A stretch of DNA of 64,000 nt, from contig NC_087257.1 of the NCBI RefSeq assembly GCF_037042905.1, positions 23,946,001 through 24,010,000 on the forward strand. Direction: 5' to 3'. This document shows positions 25,063 through 38,963 of the stretch, in pieces. The first letter of the stretch is position 1, and the number at the start of each line of letters is the position of its first letter. Made by a program: the position numbers and the translations under genes. The notes beneath the pieces are model-generated. The model was not told where the DNA came from and made no database searches. It saw only the letters and a list, made by a program, of their open reading frames with translations. The DNA is from Lytechinus pictus. Taxonomy: Eukaryota; Echinodermata; Echinoidea; Temnopleuroida; Toxopneustidae.

Positions 25063-28000
25063 ATCAAATACAAAAAATAGCGCAAATAGTCGTGATCTCT
25101 ATGCGCTTTACAAATGAATTATTTACAGTATTACATAAGAAATTGGACAATTATTAATTTAAGTTATAATGCATTACAATATCATTCTACATTACGTTAG
25201 ATATCAACTGATTAAGTTACATTGTACTATACATTAAATATACATTACATTTTACTTACTATTATGCTATTGAATTAAACTAGATTACGTTACAACAGTG
25301 AAAAGAGATATAAAGTCTTGATGGATGTTTTTAAATTTGCTACTGAGGGGGCTTCATGTATTGGGGTGGTAGAGGGGGTGGTTCAAGAAGTGTGATGTGA
25401 GGATGAGAAAGGCATGTCATTCATAGTTTTCGTGTTGATTCAGGCGTCTATATATATAGGAGAGGGTTGATATTTGCAGAACTGAGATTTCTGTTTGGTA
25501 GGTAGTTGTTGATGAGGTGTGGGATGTAACAGTAAAAGCGCGAGTGATTCCTTAAACGAGTACCTACTCATCTTAACCTGACGAAATCCTCGCTGAACAC
25601 AGGAACTTTCGTCACATGGAATATTACGTTAATGCTATACATGTATACACGAGTGTACATATGCAAGCAAGGGATGAAGTGACCTTAACTGATGACGAGG
25701 TGTTTCATTTTGCATCTTTTAAATTGAAATTAAATGATTGCACGCACGTTAGTTCGATTTTTTTTAATACTTTAATAAAAATCAATATCTTCTTTTTTTA
25801 GTATTTAAAAGGGCATGAACGAACCCCTCCCACTACACGTGACGTACGGGCGAGCGGAATAGTTGCCCCTTTTGCCGATTGCCCTTTTTTGCTTATCCAC
25901 ATTAATTTTATGAAGTTATTTTGATGCTATCGAAGATTGATATCGATCACACAGAGTCATCCAGGATTTGAATCGTCTGCCTAAGATTACAATCAACATT
26001 GAGGCAACTCGGACAGTGATGCATGAATTCCATGGAGGAAATTAGTGTTTCTTTCCTTGTCCTCGTAGGACTTACATAGTTGAAGGGAATTACATTGATA
26101 TATACTTTTAGCATTTAGGGGGAATTGTTTCATTGAAGTCGTGTGTAAATGAGTATGATTTGACAATTTTTTTTTGCAATAGCAGGGGGCCACGGATAAT
26201 TATTTTCGTTGGGGTTATCGTTTGGGGAGAGGGTGGTCATACTAATGTAAGGACCAAATTGCAACTAAACATTTCTACTTTATTCATCAATTCATGGATG
26301 ATAATTTATTCTTTCAGTCAATGTTCTATCGGCCAATAACTGATTCTGCATTTATTAACCAGTAGGCCGTAAGTGTGGTGAATATAAATAATTGCTTTCA
26401 TGTACCATTTTCATAAGAAATACATGAACTTAGAACAAGAACCGAAAATCTTCGCTCTCATCGTGACCTATCACTGGAATCCCTTTCTTACCCATCTTCA
26501 CTACCGTAATGTTTACACTTATCTTCGTGATTTGACATGCAGACTAATAAATATTCACTTATTACGACCTAACCATGCAATATTTCATCGCCCAACTGTT
26601 TTTTAAAAACACGTCACAAACAAGAAATAAGTGTGAAAGAAAATCTGAAATTCGCCAGTCGGTGAAAAGAGAGGATGGTGAGATAGGGACAGGTGACTAT
26701 ATACCCCCTATATTTCATATCGACCGTGCACTACTCCTGATATTTCTTTTCATTTAAATTATGTTTGATGTTTCTTATTCTACTTGTTGTTTTACCTAGC
26801 TGCTGCCTTATAGTATGCAAAGACTTTCCCCATCCCTTTTCTCATTTTCTCCATTCGTTCCTTTCTGTTTGCTTTGATTTCTTGCGTTCTTCTTCTCCAA
26901 TGCCCCCCCCTTTGTCTCGGTCCTCTTGCTGCTGCTGATGCTCTTGTCTTCTAAATCATGACATATCACTTTTCATTAAGAACATTCCTTTGATACCACT
27001 TAACGTCCGTGTAGAGTGGTTACGAATTACAAATATTTACCTCGCTCAGATGATAGATCCGGTATTAATGGATGATAAATTTCCCAACGAGTCGGTTAAT
27101 TCAAAGAATCCTTGACATTAGTTGTGATACCCCAAGGGTGTGGTATTATCCACTCAACTACTCCGTTTGTCAATGAATTGCGCACGTTAATGACATTGCG
27201 CTTTTGACCGTCAAAATTTGGCACCGTGCCAAGTCATTCGGTATAATAGCGATTGAATGACATATTGGATTATGATAAGTTTTGTGAGGGTGTGTCATGT
27301 GTGCACTCAAATATGTGTGTGCGCGATCGAGTGGCTGTGTGTGCCTTGTGTAGCTCGCTTCTAAAACTTCGACAAAGCGTACTAAAAGATGATATTATTT
27401 AATTTGTGTGAACCGATTGATAGGGATAATACTAGCTGAGTTTATAGTTTTAGACGAAATTGCTATTGCGGATATAATCAATGTGGCAGTGAATGAGTAA
27501 TAGAAACAGTTTTCGACAAAGCTTGCATGCAAAAATGCTAAATGTGCTCAGAGATTTAGAAAGAGAAACGCCAGATCTAATTTCCAACTATTACTATTAA
27601 AAAAAAAGATTTTATTGGTTAATTGCGATGAAGGTTTTCTTAATGTCAGAAACTGTCAGAAAGCCTTTAAAATGTCATAAATCAAGAGTGCCTATGGGTA
27701 ATCCATGAAAATCCATCCAGCCAAGTATCAATATGATAAAGAAGATATTTTGAAACGTGCAGGTATGGTGTCTTCGAATTATCAAGTACAGTTGCAGGCT
27801 TCTATACAGTATATGACAACTCACCAGAAGCCATACTTAACCGGAAAATGGAAAGGAATATTACTCTTATGGAACAGAGGACGTTTAAAGAATAAAGGGT
27901 CAATTGATCGAATCCATTCTAATTCCTCTTCGGAGGTGTAATGAGTAAGAGTAAAAATTAAGGGGTGTAATAAATGACAGTATGTATTCCCTTGTACGGC

Positions 28001-28825
28001 CTGTATGTTTTGTGGTAACTCGTACCAGGACCAAGATGCAGAACAGTAAGTATATCTCTGGTAATATAAACCTGTTGGAATATTATTTATTAATAACTAA
28101 CTAAATACATCGTATCTTCGCGGCACAGATCTTATATCAATGGAGACTCTTAAAAGTAAGTCACTTATAACATGAAGACTATTTTGTATGGTATTGGGTA
28201 AGTTACTAGCATCGCACATCTCTGATCATTCTGGGGACCTTTAAAGAGGTAACTACAACCGCGTGGCCAAATGCGTAAAAAATAATACAATGATTGTTAA
28301 TACTGATTATAAATCTTTGTGATACAATTCCAAATTAAGCTTTTGTTGCAAGTCACAGCTGCTAAAAGCAAAGAGAAGCATTTTCCAATATCATGACGAT
28401 CATCATGACAACATCGGGCACACATTATCTGATTTGAGTTAAGTTGCTTCATGGAGCTGGTAGAGTCATATAGCTACCTGGAATGGGTAGGATATAATTC
28501 GATATCTGTATGACCAAATCCCATGGGCATGTCTGATGACGTCAGTAATGAAAGATAAATTCATTATCCACCCTCATCGTTAAGCCTGGGCTTTGGGTTT
28601 AATGGCTTGGGATTACCGTTATCTCCTGGAATATGATTGGTCTGAGTGATTGGAATCGCGTAAGTAGTCCCTTGGGGTGTATTTTTTTATGGAGACATTA
28701 TTTGTGTGAGATCAAACCTGGTTCTTCTCAAGATCAAGGTTTTGTCAAAGGTTAACCCAAGCCCTGTTTAGTCAGGATATTACGGGCTTGTACTTCGTCT
28801 AGAAACAGCGATTTTTTTTTACACC
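25063..28825. other. Intronic sequence without recognised gene
   Basis: Long AT-rich stretch. The frames at 26400-26606 and 27705-27941 lack motifs and splice context. Confidence 0.4.
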
Positions 28826-28830
28826 GCGAC

Positions 28831-29112
28831 GCAGGACGCTTTCAAGAATACAGAACATGTATGGTCAAATGACCTTCATGACAATGAACAACCACGAATC
28901 CTTTGTCCGAAAATAGGTGAATCAAAACAATAGTTTCGCCCTGGACTCTGGACAAACGACACATTTGCAATATTTCGTCAGCTCCAAAACTTAGGATAAT
29001 CTGATGTTTCGGTTCAACAATTTTCGACAAAAACCTCACAGCTGTTATTTGTGATTTGACTTTCATTTCCAATACAACTACTGTGTCTTGCGTGTCTTGC
29101 GAACACGACAAA
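28831..29112. repeat. Palindromic MITE family C, copy 1
   Basis: Ends resemble TTCAAGAATACAGAACATGT. The interior has TTTGTCCGAAAATAGGTGAA and CTGGACAAACGACACATTTG, shared with copies at 43.7, 45.9 and 48.8 kb. Confidence 0.75.
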
Positions 29113-31500
29113 CGAAGATGCGAATCTTTGTTATCCTAAATAATAAGCCTACCAACTAATCGAAATAAATGTTTCGGTTTTTTTTTATCCAGTCAATCTG
29201 TTTTTATGAGTGCATTTGCGTTTCTCTTCTAAACATTGAATGTTTTCATGTTCAGTCAATAATTAATCGTGCGTGACTCGATGGAACGTTTTAGTATTAA
29301 TCACGGAAAAGGTTTTCAAATACTCTATCAGGCGCCATTTTGTCGGCGTGGGTTGCCAAGTAGGCCTAATTGAAATCATTAATAGATAATTTAAGGGGCG
29401 AAGAAAATCATGTAATGCACACGCCAAAGCACTAGGTTTAAATTAAGCTCAGATGATTAGACGACCAATCCCTATATAAAACCACTCAACACAAAATTCA
29501 GGGAGTAAGTATGTATATTCGTTATTGTCCATTATGAACTTGATGAATATGGTTTTCTTTTATGTTTATATTATAAAGCATTGCATTCTGGCAGAAATAA
29601 TTGTAGAAATATTTTCTGACACGCTACTCTCGAATTAATTGTTCGTCTGCTTAGCCTAATTCATAATGGATTTTTACCGAAAAGGAAATGTGGTGATTTT
29701 AATTAACCATAAAACTATAGGGCGAACCTTCTTCATGATTGTTTTCGTAATAAAATATTTAAACTTAGACCTTTTATTAACTTCCTTCTTAGAAATAGAG
29801 ATATATAAATTGTTTTCGGCGCTCAGATGTCCCATTACCCTGTCAAATATGACATCCAACGATCCCAACATCGCGACAAATAGGAAATATACATTGGTTT
29901 ATTTTGACAGGGGTGTTCGGCCGCCATTTTGAAGGCTGTGTCGCGAATGATATTGTCAACTTCCCTGCTTGATCTCATTAAACTATGACAGCAAAATATC
30001 ATTTACTTGTCACGTGAGCGGTAAATGTGAAGTCTTCCCCAAAACCACAGCTTTTATTATATTCTTCCGCATGTACTTTTCTCTTAATTGCCTCTGACAA
30101 CACTGTGACAGTATGTTTTCATGATAATGACATACCTGACATCTATTAATACATTCGTGGGGTAATTTTGGTGAGTAAGAGACCAGTTCTGAGCGATATA
30201 AAAGTGACTGCACAATCCCAAGAATCACAGTTCCAAGAAATATATAACTTAAGGGAAGCATTTATTCAAAAAAGTTATTTTCATAATGATGATAATGTTA
30301 CCATGGTCCCCGTAGTTTGTAAACACATGGACATAAATGTTGCAAGTATTCAATCTTTCCAGTGCTCTATCCAAATTCTCCCTTATATATCTCTCTTCAT
30401 TACCACCATTAAACACGCTTTCTTAGTCTCCCAACGGTACCAGCCATTTATTCTCTACAGTCAAAATAGACCTACAGATCAGGACCTTTTAGTTCCATTT
30501 TTTATTTTGAAAAAAAAAGGAAATTAATTTTAGTAAAATATTCAAAACTTGTTTTATTGTCTTTACTCAGAATATACCACATTCTGGTGTTAACAACTCG
30601 ACTTCGAATGTGGATCACTCGGGAAACATGGGAAAAGCAAGAAATTAATTCCCTTGTATTATTACTATAAGTATCCTAACTTGGAATCATATCTCATATA
30701 ATATTTTTTGAAGTATGTATTCAAAATAATATAACAATAGGTTTCCTTTAAATTAATTTAATTTTTCATTCGGGAAAGACAACGAAATCCACAGTAGTTA
30801 TGTAAAAAGAAAATAGTTTTTCTTGACCCTTTTTTGTGCTCTAAGAAATGGATATTACGGTTTACCGTTATATTGTTTACAAACATACAAATACAGAAGT
30901 CTCTAAATATCATAAAAATAAATATAACCCATATCCTACAAAATGTCGAATAGGAACCTAAATAATACAGAGCGGCTGACAATAAACTAAAAATTATTGA
31001 AAATTAATAAGACGCAAATATTCATACCGAAATGATACGCGCCTTATAAACTAAAACAATAACAACATTAATGGTTTGATGATGTTAACTCACTGGAAAC
31101 ATCTAGTTATAAGGTTTGGCACAGGCAAAGTAACTCACATAATCGGGTTAAAGTTTCCATTGTTATCACTATTTATTTGCCCCCCCCCCCTCCCCATTCA
31201 ATGATTCAGGGAAATGATCGATGAGCAAAGGGGAAGGACTGTCATGACTGTTGTGAGATTGTGAGAGTAGACCTTGTTTCTAAGAAATTTTCTGTATTCA
31301 AGACAGAGATGCTTATTTCTATAAATTTATAGGCCTATATACTACTAATAAATGAATTAGTAGAAGTAGCAGCTACTGCTTCCTTTGCTGCTGCGGTGCT
31401 GGTTTCGGCGGCTGCTTCTTCTCCCTCCATGTTGTCATCTGTATTATAAAAAAACAAAGTTAGTAGGCCCTTCTATTTTTATAGCACTACAAAATACTGC
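29113..31500. other. Intronic sequence without recognised gene
   Basis: AT-rich; a C run lies near 31180. No domain recognised. Confidence 0.4.
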
Positions 31501-31507
31501 TGTTCTC

Positions 31508-31582
31508 CACTACTACTACTATTACTACTACTACTACTACTACTACTACAACAACTACTACTACTACTACTATACTATACTA
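31508..31582 (+). repeat. ACT trinucleotide microsatellite
   Basis: About 25 mostly perfect ACT units. Confidence 0.95.
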
Positions 31583-32839
31583 TGACTTCTATAATATTCT
31601 GTGAGGCCTATAAGTGTTCCTAAATGTTTCAATATGACGCCATAAGACCTATAACATGTATAATAGCTTGTGCAAATCCTTTAGTCTCCACATTACTTCC
31701 ATGATTTATGAACCTCATTCCAACATGAAGAAAGTCTTCTAAAAATGTCCTTTTTAGGCATTGATTCGTCTCCCCAGGGTCTTTTCTCTGTACGGGTCGC
31801 TGGATGTTATGACAACTTGTGCTAGGGGTCACCTTGGGTCAACCGAATTCTTTCTTCATCGACTTTGACATGCCCTTCGACTTGCACGACATACATTTCA
31901 CGTCGAAACACCCCCACATAAACCTTTTTTGATCTGAAAAAGAGCCCAGTTCAAGTTCATGTTTACGTAACACCTACTCTGCAAATATGTATCGACGTGG
32001 TACATATTGCAGTACGTGTAGTCATCTGACCTAACCCGATTCATTCAAGTTTGCAGTTTTCTTCCGTCTATCTGCTCATAAAATTTACAGATGTTAACTT
32101 TTGATTGAAATAAAAATTTATATATATGTACAGATCTTTGCATGCATCATGGCATATAATTTGAATGTGCTTGATTCTAAGTTACTAATTTCTGCATGAA
32201 AAAGGCAGGGAATTTTTAATCAAAATTGTGCATAGATCTATGGAAGTTGATAAATGTATAATAAGATTTATTGCTATATATCTTTGAAAATAATTTACAC
32301 GATATTTATCTTGAGAGAAATGTGATTATGGGAAATTAATTAGACCTTATCAACTTTTTCACAAATTAATATGGTAAATTGTTATACTGTATCCATTATG
32401 TATTTTTAATATTGTTTTTGCGTATCAACGCTCCTTGGGCATGTACATAGAGAGCTCATGTAAAAATAGACCCATAAGCTGCTGTTTTTTCTCTCCAAAT
32501 GATTTCTTTTTATAAAGACAGTTTGTTTAAAGAAGTTGATATTCCTCCAGCGACCTGGGAATATTCATGGCTATCACTTGACAGTGTCACCCATAATTAT
32601 TGTACGACGCGTCAATAAATTGACGGATCACTGCGCCAACGACTTACACGTTCTTTAACGCTCCTTGCATCACGGGATAAATGATACACCATGCACGGTG
32701 CCACGTTGTGGAGTGCTTGTATATACGGCCAAACATTTCAGCCACTTTGGCTAGGGAAACACCGCGCCGTTAGGAAGAATTGTATCCCGAGACCCGAAAA
32801 CCTATATCCGCCAGTGGTGTGACCATTAAGGTCGGGAAT

Positions 32840-32960
32840 ACGAGGTGAAGGCCGATGACAACGGCAAGGGGCCAAGGCCAAGGACTTTAGACCTCCGAGA
32901 GTCCGAGGCCTAGTCCAAGGCCGAGGAAGGACGACCCAAGGCCCGACCATCCGAGGCCAA
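32840..32960 (-). repeat. Repeats of the word AAGGCCGAGG
   Basis: The words GGCCAAGG, GAGGCC and AAGGCCGAGG recur over about 120 bp just 3' (on the - strand) of the LINE fragment. They may be part of its 3' region. Confidence 0.5.
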
Positions 32961-33019
32961 ATCCAAAGCCAAATCAACGTCGACATCTCGCAAAAAAGAC
33001 ACAAAGAGTAATGCGGGGC

Positions 33020-33445
33020 ATTGGTTATTTTCTTCCAGCATTTTCAGAAGTCTTCGTGCGGCTCGTTTAGATAAATATGACATGGATGAGAGATAGGACT
33101 GCTCCACAGTAGTTTGCTGTAGACTATGGTACCAAGGATTTCAAGTCCCTTAACTAGCAGTTTGGACTGATCAAGATATAGATCAGAAACAGTAGATTCT
33201 CCTCCTTCGTAGACAGCATCATGGCTTTGCACTGTGTTGGTGCAAATGTGACATGTATTAATATGCCATTATCTCATTTGTTCAAGATCTCTGTTCAAGT
33301 TATTAAACACACGAGTACACTCATTTGCAGGTATAATTGATGCAATAAAGTAGAGTCGGTATCATGCAGGTGGGGCTCATGAAGCACATTATAGATCACT
33401 AATATATACTAGGAAGACAAGGAGAGGGGCGAGAATAGAACCCTG
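33020..33445 (-). pseudogene. Fragment of a CR1/jockey-like LINE reverse transcriptase
   Basis: On the - strand, broken frames read QGSILAPLLVFLVYISDLYN, then DLEQ and KAMM-like segments, then LEILGTIVYSKLLWSSPISH and RAARRLLKMLE. These are the order and motifs of the RT thumb region of CR1/jockey LINEs. Several frameshifts and stops; truncated at both ends. Confidence 0.65.
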
Positions 33446-33699
33446 TGTCATTGACGCATTGATTGACGATGTGTCGAATGATTTGCAGTGTCATGTCGAC
33501 ACCCCTTTTCTTTTGTTAATCATTCATAAGGAAAAGGTTGTTTTGTGTTCAGTAACCCCCATTATGGAACTGATGCCCAATCCTCTGTGGTCTACTATAC
33601 CGACTTTAACATTGCTCAATCGCTTTAAAATTAGATTTGGTCCTGGAGGTAACCACTGATACCACCAGAAATACCACCAGTGCACTTTCTGTATAAGAT

Positions 33700-33767
33700 C
33701 AGGGCCCGTTTCACAAAACATGTTACAATAGAAAATTTGCAACAAGCATTTATGAAACGGGACACTG
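33700..33767. repeat. Tiny inverted-repeat element
   Basis: A 68-bp segment with ends CAGGGCCCGTTTCA and (inverted) CAGTGTCCCGTTTCA. No matching target duplication seen. Confidence 0.45.
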
Positions 33768-33769
33768 AT

Positions 33770-36280
33770 GCCGGTCTTCCCAACATGTTCATGACAATGG
33801 GTTAATCGCTGCCAAACTTAGGGAACCGCTTCGTTGATTACCCCCCCCCCCTCAAAAGTCATATGTAATTAAAGAATATAATCGGTACATCAACGATGAT
33901 AACAAAATTTGATGCGTTTTAGTATTTTTTTCTTTGAAATTGATCAAGCCAGATATTTGGCTTAAGAACCATACAGGCTCTAGGTTATCAGTCATAAACC
34001 ACATTTTACATTACAGGATTTTTATATCTAGTTTCGCTAAATATCTAGGTCGCTTTCTGTTAAGTCCCAAATATAACCAATTATTATCAGATCCAATGGT
34101 ATAACTCTCACTAGCAATGTTCACATGAGATTCCGTGAACTTCGAGCTTTAGATAGTGGCTTTTCTCCGATGTTTCCATGAAACGCAATTGGTCAGTTAG
34201 GCCAGTTCGTAGTTAAATTCTACGCATGATAAGAAGGTCCTTTGAACTCAAATGGCATGGTAGTTTTATTTTTAATGAGATAGGCGCCAACTTTGATGTC
34301 TTGATTATCCACATATTCTTTAGAAATGCGTTTTCTAAGCATTCAAAGTAGAAATGAAACAGATGCCTTCATAATAAATGTTCACTAACGGCTATTGTAG
34401 CTGGTCCCTGCAAATTCTGTTTTCCACTATGTCAGGCATGCTTCCATAAATCTTGTTTTGAAATTCGCCTATCATATAATAAAATAAAGTGAGGTAATTT
34501 TAACAAAACTTTAAAAACAAACAATTACGGGTTTGCCTATTCGTCATGTTTGTTTTCTAGTCTTAAGTTATAGTAAATATTCAGTAGCCATTGTTGATTT
34601 GTTGTTGGGCTAGGGGTGTCAAATTGTGATGTTTCTTATATGACTTTAACTTTCACGAGTATCCTTTCGTGTATCTGTAAGTACTGGGGAATTTGCAGAA
34701 CTTGAAAGTATCATGGCCTCGCGGGTAAACATAGCCACCTTATTACCAATTCACGATCAAGTGTCAGGGTAACCCCGGGGGTGCCGTCCCTGACTTTACG
34801 CGTGGCTCCCGCCCTGAAAATATGCCGAATGATGATAACCCTTGACCGCAACACGACGTGTCATTGCTCGGGCGTCAGTGCCAATAAATCACAATATGTC
34901 ATGTGACCTCATTTGATATTCTTCATAATTTGTAATGTTCTTTGTTTGCATGAGTTTAAAGGGAATATGAGAGCAATGAGTGATAAAAATCACATTTTCG
35001 TGGGTTTTTTTTTCTTCTAGTTACTCGATGTATCAAAACGGTTTGAAATGGTTTGAAATGAAATGAGGAATTGATTGGCATAGTTTTCTTGAACGAGGAT
35101 GTCCTAGCTTAATTGTAGGATGTCCCCGTTTGATGGGTAAAATGTAGGAAAATGTCCCCTGAAGTAGGTTATTCAACACACTTTCACACACACACGCACC
35201 TACCCTCGCCCACATGCACCTACACACACCCACACGCACCATTATCTTACCCAACTGTTCACACGCACACACACGCACACACCCGTGATCCACACATACG
35301 AACGCGCTAGAAATGCTCCAGAAAGCCAACAGAAGGGAAGGGAAACTGGGGAATGAGGAAACAAAATTATGTAACCCTTCTAATATTCAGTGCGTGGCAG
35401 TGAATGCACGTTGTCTTTTATTATGAGACATTATTAGGTCAAGGTAAAATATTTCTGGCAAGACAACGAAATGACACGATTGATTACAGTTTTAGCCCAT
35501 CAAGCCGGCAACCGGTTAGCAGTACTTTTTAAGGATGAGATTCCGTCTACAATCTGGTTCCAGTTTGCATAAACTTTAAAAAAATATAATTTGTTAATAC
35601 CATATCTGTTAAAGTCAACTACATCTACATCCCTGTATTTTATTTGCTGATAGCAAATTTGTCATGAACATTTTGTGTTTGAATATGTAGATATATTTTG
35701 TAAAGGGAACCATTGTGAACAGGAAGTATGCGAATTTTTGTCATGACAAATTGATCGAGTAGATATCATCGATGAATCAGGAAAACAGAGTGAAACTGAA
35801 CATGTAAACATGAACATTTCATGGTAATCATATTTAAAGTTATAACAGTTTTAACCTTTGACTGTATTCAAATTTGCGAAGCGATGGTTTCATAAGCTTA
35901 TTTGACCCCACGTATTTTCATGTTTATAAATTAATGTCTGAGATCGTCACAACCGGGATTGGGTCTTGTGTACAGGCCTACACATCAATGATCCAAATAT
36001 TCAATCAAATCGTTGTTCACTCATCTAGTCAATATTATCTCCTTACTCAAGAAATCTCTGAAAGACTATCCAGATGTAATCTCTACTTACAATGCAACCA
36101 TGGAGTTGATGCAAATAATCCCCGGAACTAACCCTAAAATGTTCACTTGTGTTTTGCTCACATTCTTCCTGTATTTGGTCCGCCAGATCCTAAAAGACGG
36201 CCTGCTCCTTAAAACCTTATCTTTCATCTATGAAAACCATGTGTCAAATGAAAACTTGCTTTAGGTTCAGAACCTACATG
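33770..36280. other. Intronic sequence without recognised gene
   Basis: Contains a CA-rich microsatellite at about 35181-35300 and otherwise AT-rich DNA. Confidence 0.4.
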
Positions 36281-36284
36281 TACG

Positions 36285-36385
36285 ACACGTTGATTATCAT
36301 AGTAGAAAACAAGGTAGATGGAAATGACTACATGACATGTAGTCATTTCCAACTACCCTGTTTTCTACTATGATAATCAACGTGT
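36285..36385. repeat. 101-bp near-perfect hairpin
   Basis: Two arms of about 49 nt starting ACACGTTGATTATCATAGTA meet with almost no loop. About two mismatches are seen. Confidence 0.88.
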
Positions 36386-36666
36386 TCAGCTTAACCCATG
36401 GATGATATATAATAAGTAGCTTTGGAATTACTCTACTGTCTTCAGAGGGCTGATCTCTAAAAGCAGCGGATCGAGGGAGAAAACAGAAGGAAGGTTGATT
36501 TAAAAAAAAAAAACAGATAAAATGTATTTTTAACAAGTCCGCCAATTGTTTGATTAATTAATCCTCCACAAAAATAATGCTAACGAAACCATTCGAAACA
36601 CACTAAACCTAGTCGCACCAGCCACGATGGAGGGTCTTCCAACGTTAGCCTCAATTTTATGTACCA

Positions 36667-37199
36667 CAGTGTTGCCAGGTCCGAGCTGAAGAAAGTCCCC
36701 AAAAGGCACTCGAAAAATCCACAAATTGGGCCCTAAATCCCCAAATTCTTCAAATTTTGAAATTTATGAAAAAGTGAGGACATTTACCATGGTTATTGCC
36801 AAAACTTAGTTAATATGTGTTCGTTTGTTCACACCATACACATATTTTTTTTTATTATTATTATTTTAGGATCGATGCAAAGTAGATTGGCAACGGTACC
36901 ATTGTATCGTACAACCAATGTAATGAATACATCGGTTGAATTGCGTAGGAATTTCTGGAAATGGCGTCGATGTACATTATATGATCTACAGTAGATCGTA
37001 TACTATTATTAGCATCATAATATTCCTTTAAAATAACGAATCTTTGTGCTTTTCATGAAAACCTTAAAATATCCCCTAAAATGCATGAAAAATTCCCAAA
37101 TTTATTGTAATCCCCAAATAATTTTTTCCATCCCCAAAGGCTTCTCAAAATCCCCAAATTTTCAAAATTTGGGTATGGAAATCCGAAATGGCAACACTG
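36667..37199. mobile_element. hAT-like non-autonomous element
   Basis: Ends CAGTGTTGCCA in inverted orientation. The flanks ATGTACCA and AAGTACCA form a 7/8 target duplication. The 533-bp interior carries repeated ATCCCCAAATT words near both ends. Confidence 0.78.
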
Positions 37200-37207
37200 A
37201 AGTACCA

Positions 37208-38019
37208 TAGCGTTAGTCTCGCTACATAATTCTTATAATTATTTCTTATGATCAATGATGGCCAGTTAATTGGGGTTATGTACCGGGTTGTGTACAGTTC
37301 CATGGTTTGAATAACTCAAAGATTTAATAAGTCTTTCCTTACTTTGGTTTTGATTTGTGAGTGCAAGGTCTATGGGGTGACAAAACCTCTGTTCTTAGTG
37401 CACCCACCCCCTTTCAGTCTGGAGCGCGCGCTCGTAAATCATATTTACTTGATAAGATAATAAATCATCACCTTTTTTAGATACCCTGGTGAGCTGAGGC
37501 ACGTACAAGTCAAGTTCATTCTCGACAGAATATGTCATTGCCATTACCATCGTTCATTGAACAGAAACCATCAGAACCTATGGCTGGGACTGTACACGGC
37601 TTATATTAATATAAGAGAAAACATCAATTGAGATATCGGGGTAATGCTTAACATAGCATTAGAAAGAGAGGAAACGATTTTACCGAGCTTATCGCACAGG
37701 TATTTTAAGGTTAAAAAAACTCCGAAAGCGTTTGATGCAACCTTTATATGTATTAAAAAAAAACAATAGAGTATATGTAGTCAGTATTTCCGGATGGGGA
37801 GTGTGTGGATAGGGGCAGTCGGTCCCTACCCTCATCTCCGCGAATGGCCATGGATGTAAATGTATGTCTATACGGAAAGTGCAATTTCCACAGTGAATAT
37901 TGACCAGGTTTACGATAGAAGGGGATGAGGTCCGTGTTTTGCCTTCTCCTTTTATGCCTTATCGCACAATACTGTATAACGTCGAGATGATCTTTCTCAA
38001 AATATTATGAATCTTGCCC
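37208..38019. other. Intronic sequence without recognised gene
   Basis: Separates the hAT-like element from the foldback element. No coding signal. Confidence 0.4.
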
Positions 38020-38226
38020 CTTTTCTATGAGGCGCCGAATGTACCAATATTATATAGAACAATTATTTGTTATATAATCATTATTTATTAAATAATAACT
38101 ATTATTTATATATAATTTACATTTTATTTGTAAATAACTACTATTATATAAAATATCATTTCTAATTATTTATATATAATTCCAAGTAATACTTCATTAT
38201 TTGTAAATAATAATAGTTCGACATTC

Positions 38227-38585
38227 CATTATTTATAAATAATGATTATTTGTTTTTCATTATTTATAAATAATGATTATTTGTTTTTCATTATTTATAA
38301 ATAATGATTATTTGTTTTTCATTATTTACAAATAATGATTATTTGTTTTTCATTATTTATAAATAATGATTATTTGTTTTTCATTATTTATAAATAATGA
38401 TTATTTGTTTTTCATTATTTACAAATAATGATTATTTGTTTTTCATTATTTATAAATAATGATTATTTGTTTTTCATTATTTATAAATAATGATAATTGG
38501 TTTTTCATTATTTATAAATAATGATTATTTGTTTTTTATTATTTACAAATAATGATTATTTGTTTTTCATTATTTATAAATAATT
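38227..38585 (+). repeat. 31-bp tandem array, left arm of foldback element
   Basis: Twelve units start at 31-bp intervals (38227, 38258, 38289 and so on to 38568). Most contain CATTATTTATAAATAATG, an exact 18-bp palindrome. Units 4, 7 and 11 have ACAA in place of ATAA at the centre. Confidence 0.95.
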
Positions 38586-38879
38586 TGTTGAGTTTTCCAT
38601 TATTTATAAATAATGATTATTTGTTAAATAATGAAAACGTCTACTTCATTATTTATAAATAATTTTTTCGAGTGCACCATTATTCTCATTATTTATAAAT
38701 AATCATTATTTAATGTTCGAGTTTTCCATTATTTATAAATAAAGATTATTTGTTAAATAATGAAATATCTACTTCATTATTTATAAATAATAATTTTGTT
38801 TCAATATCCCATTAATCATTATTTATAAACAATTGTTACAGTTTGCCATTATATACAAATAATCATTATTTATATACAA

Positions 38880-38963
38880 ATAACCATTATTTATTAAATA
38901 ATGCCATTATTTATTAAATAATGCCATTATTTATTAAATAATGCCATTATTTATTAAATAATG
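38880..38963 (+). repeat. 20-bp tandem repeat (4 copies left, 3 copies right)
   Basis: The unit CCATTATTTATTAAATAATG occurs four times here. The inverted counterpart near 40938-41001 has three, which accounts for one of the length differences between the arms. Confidence 0.85.
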
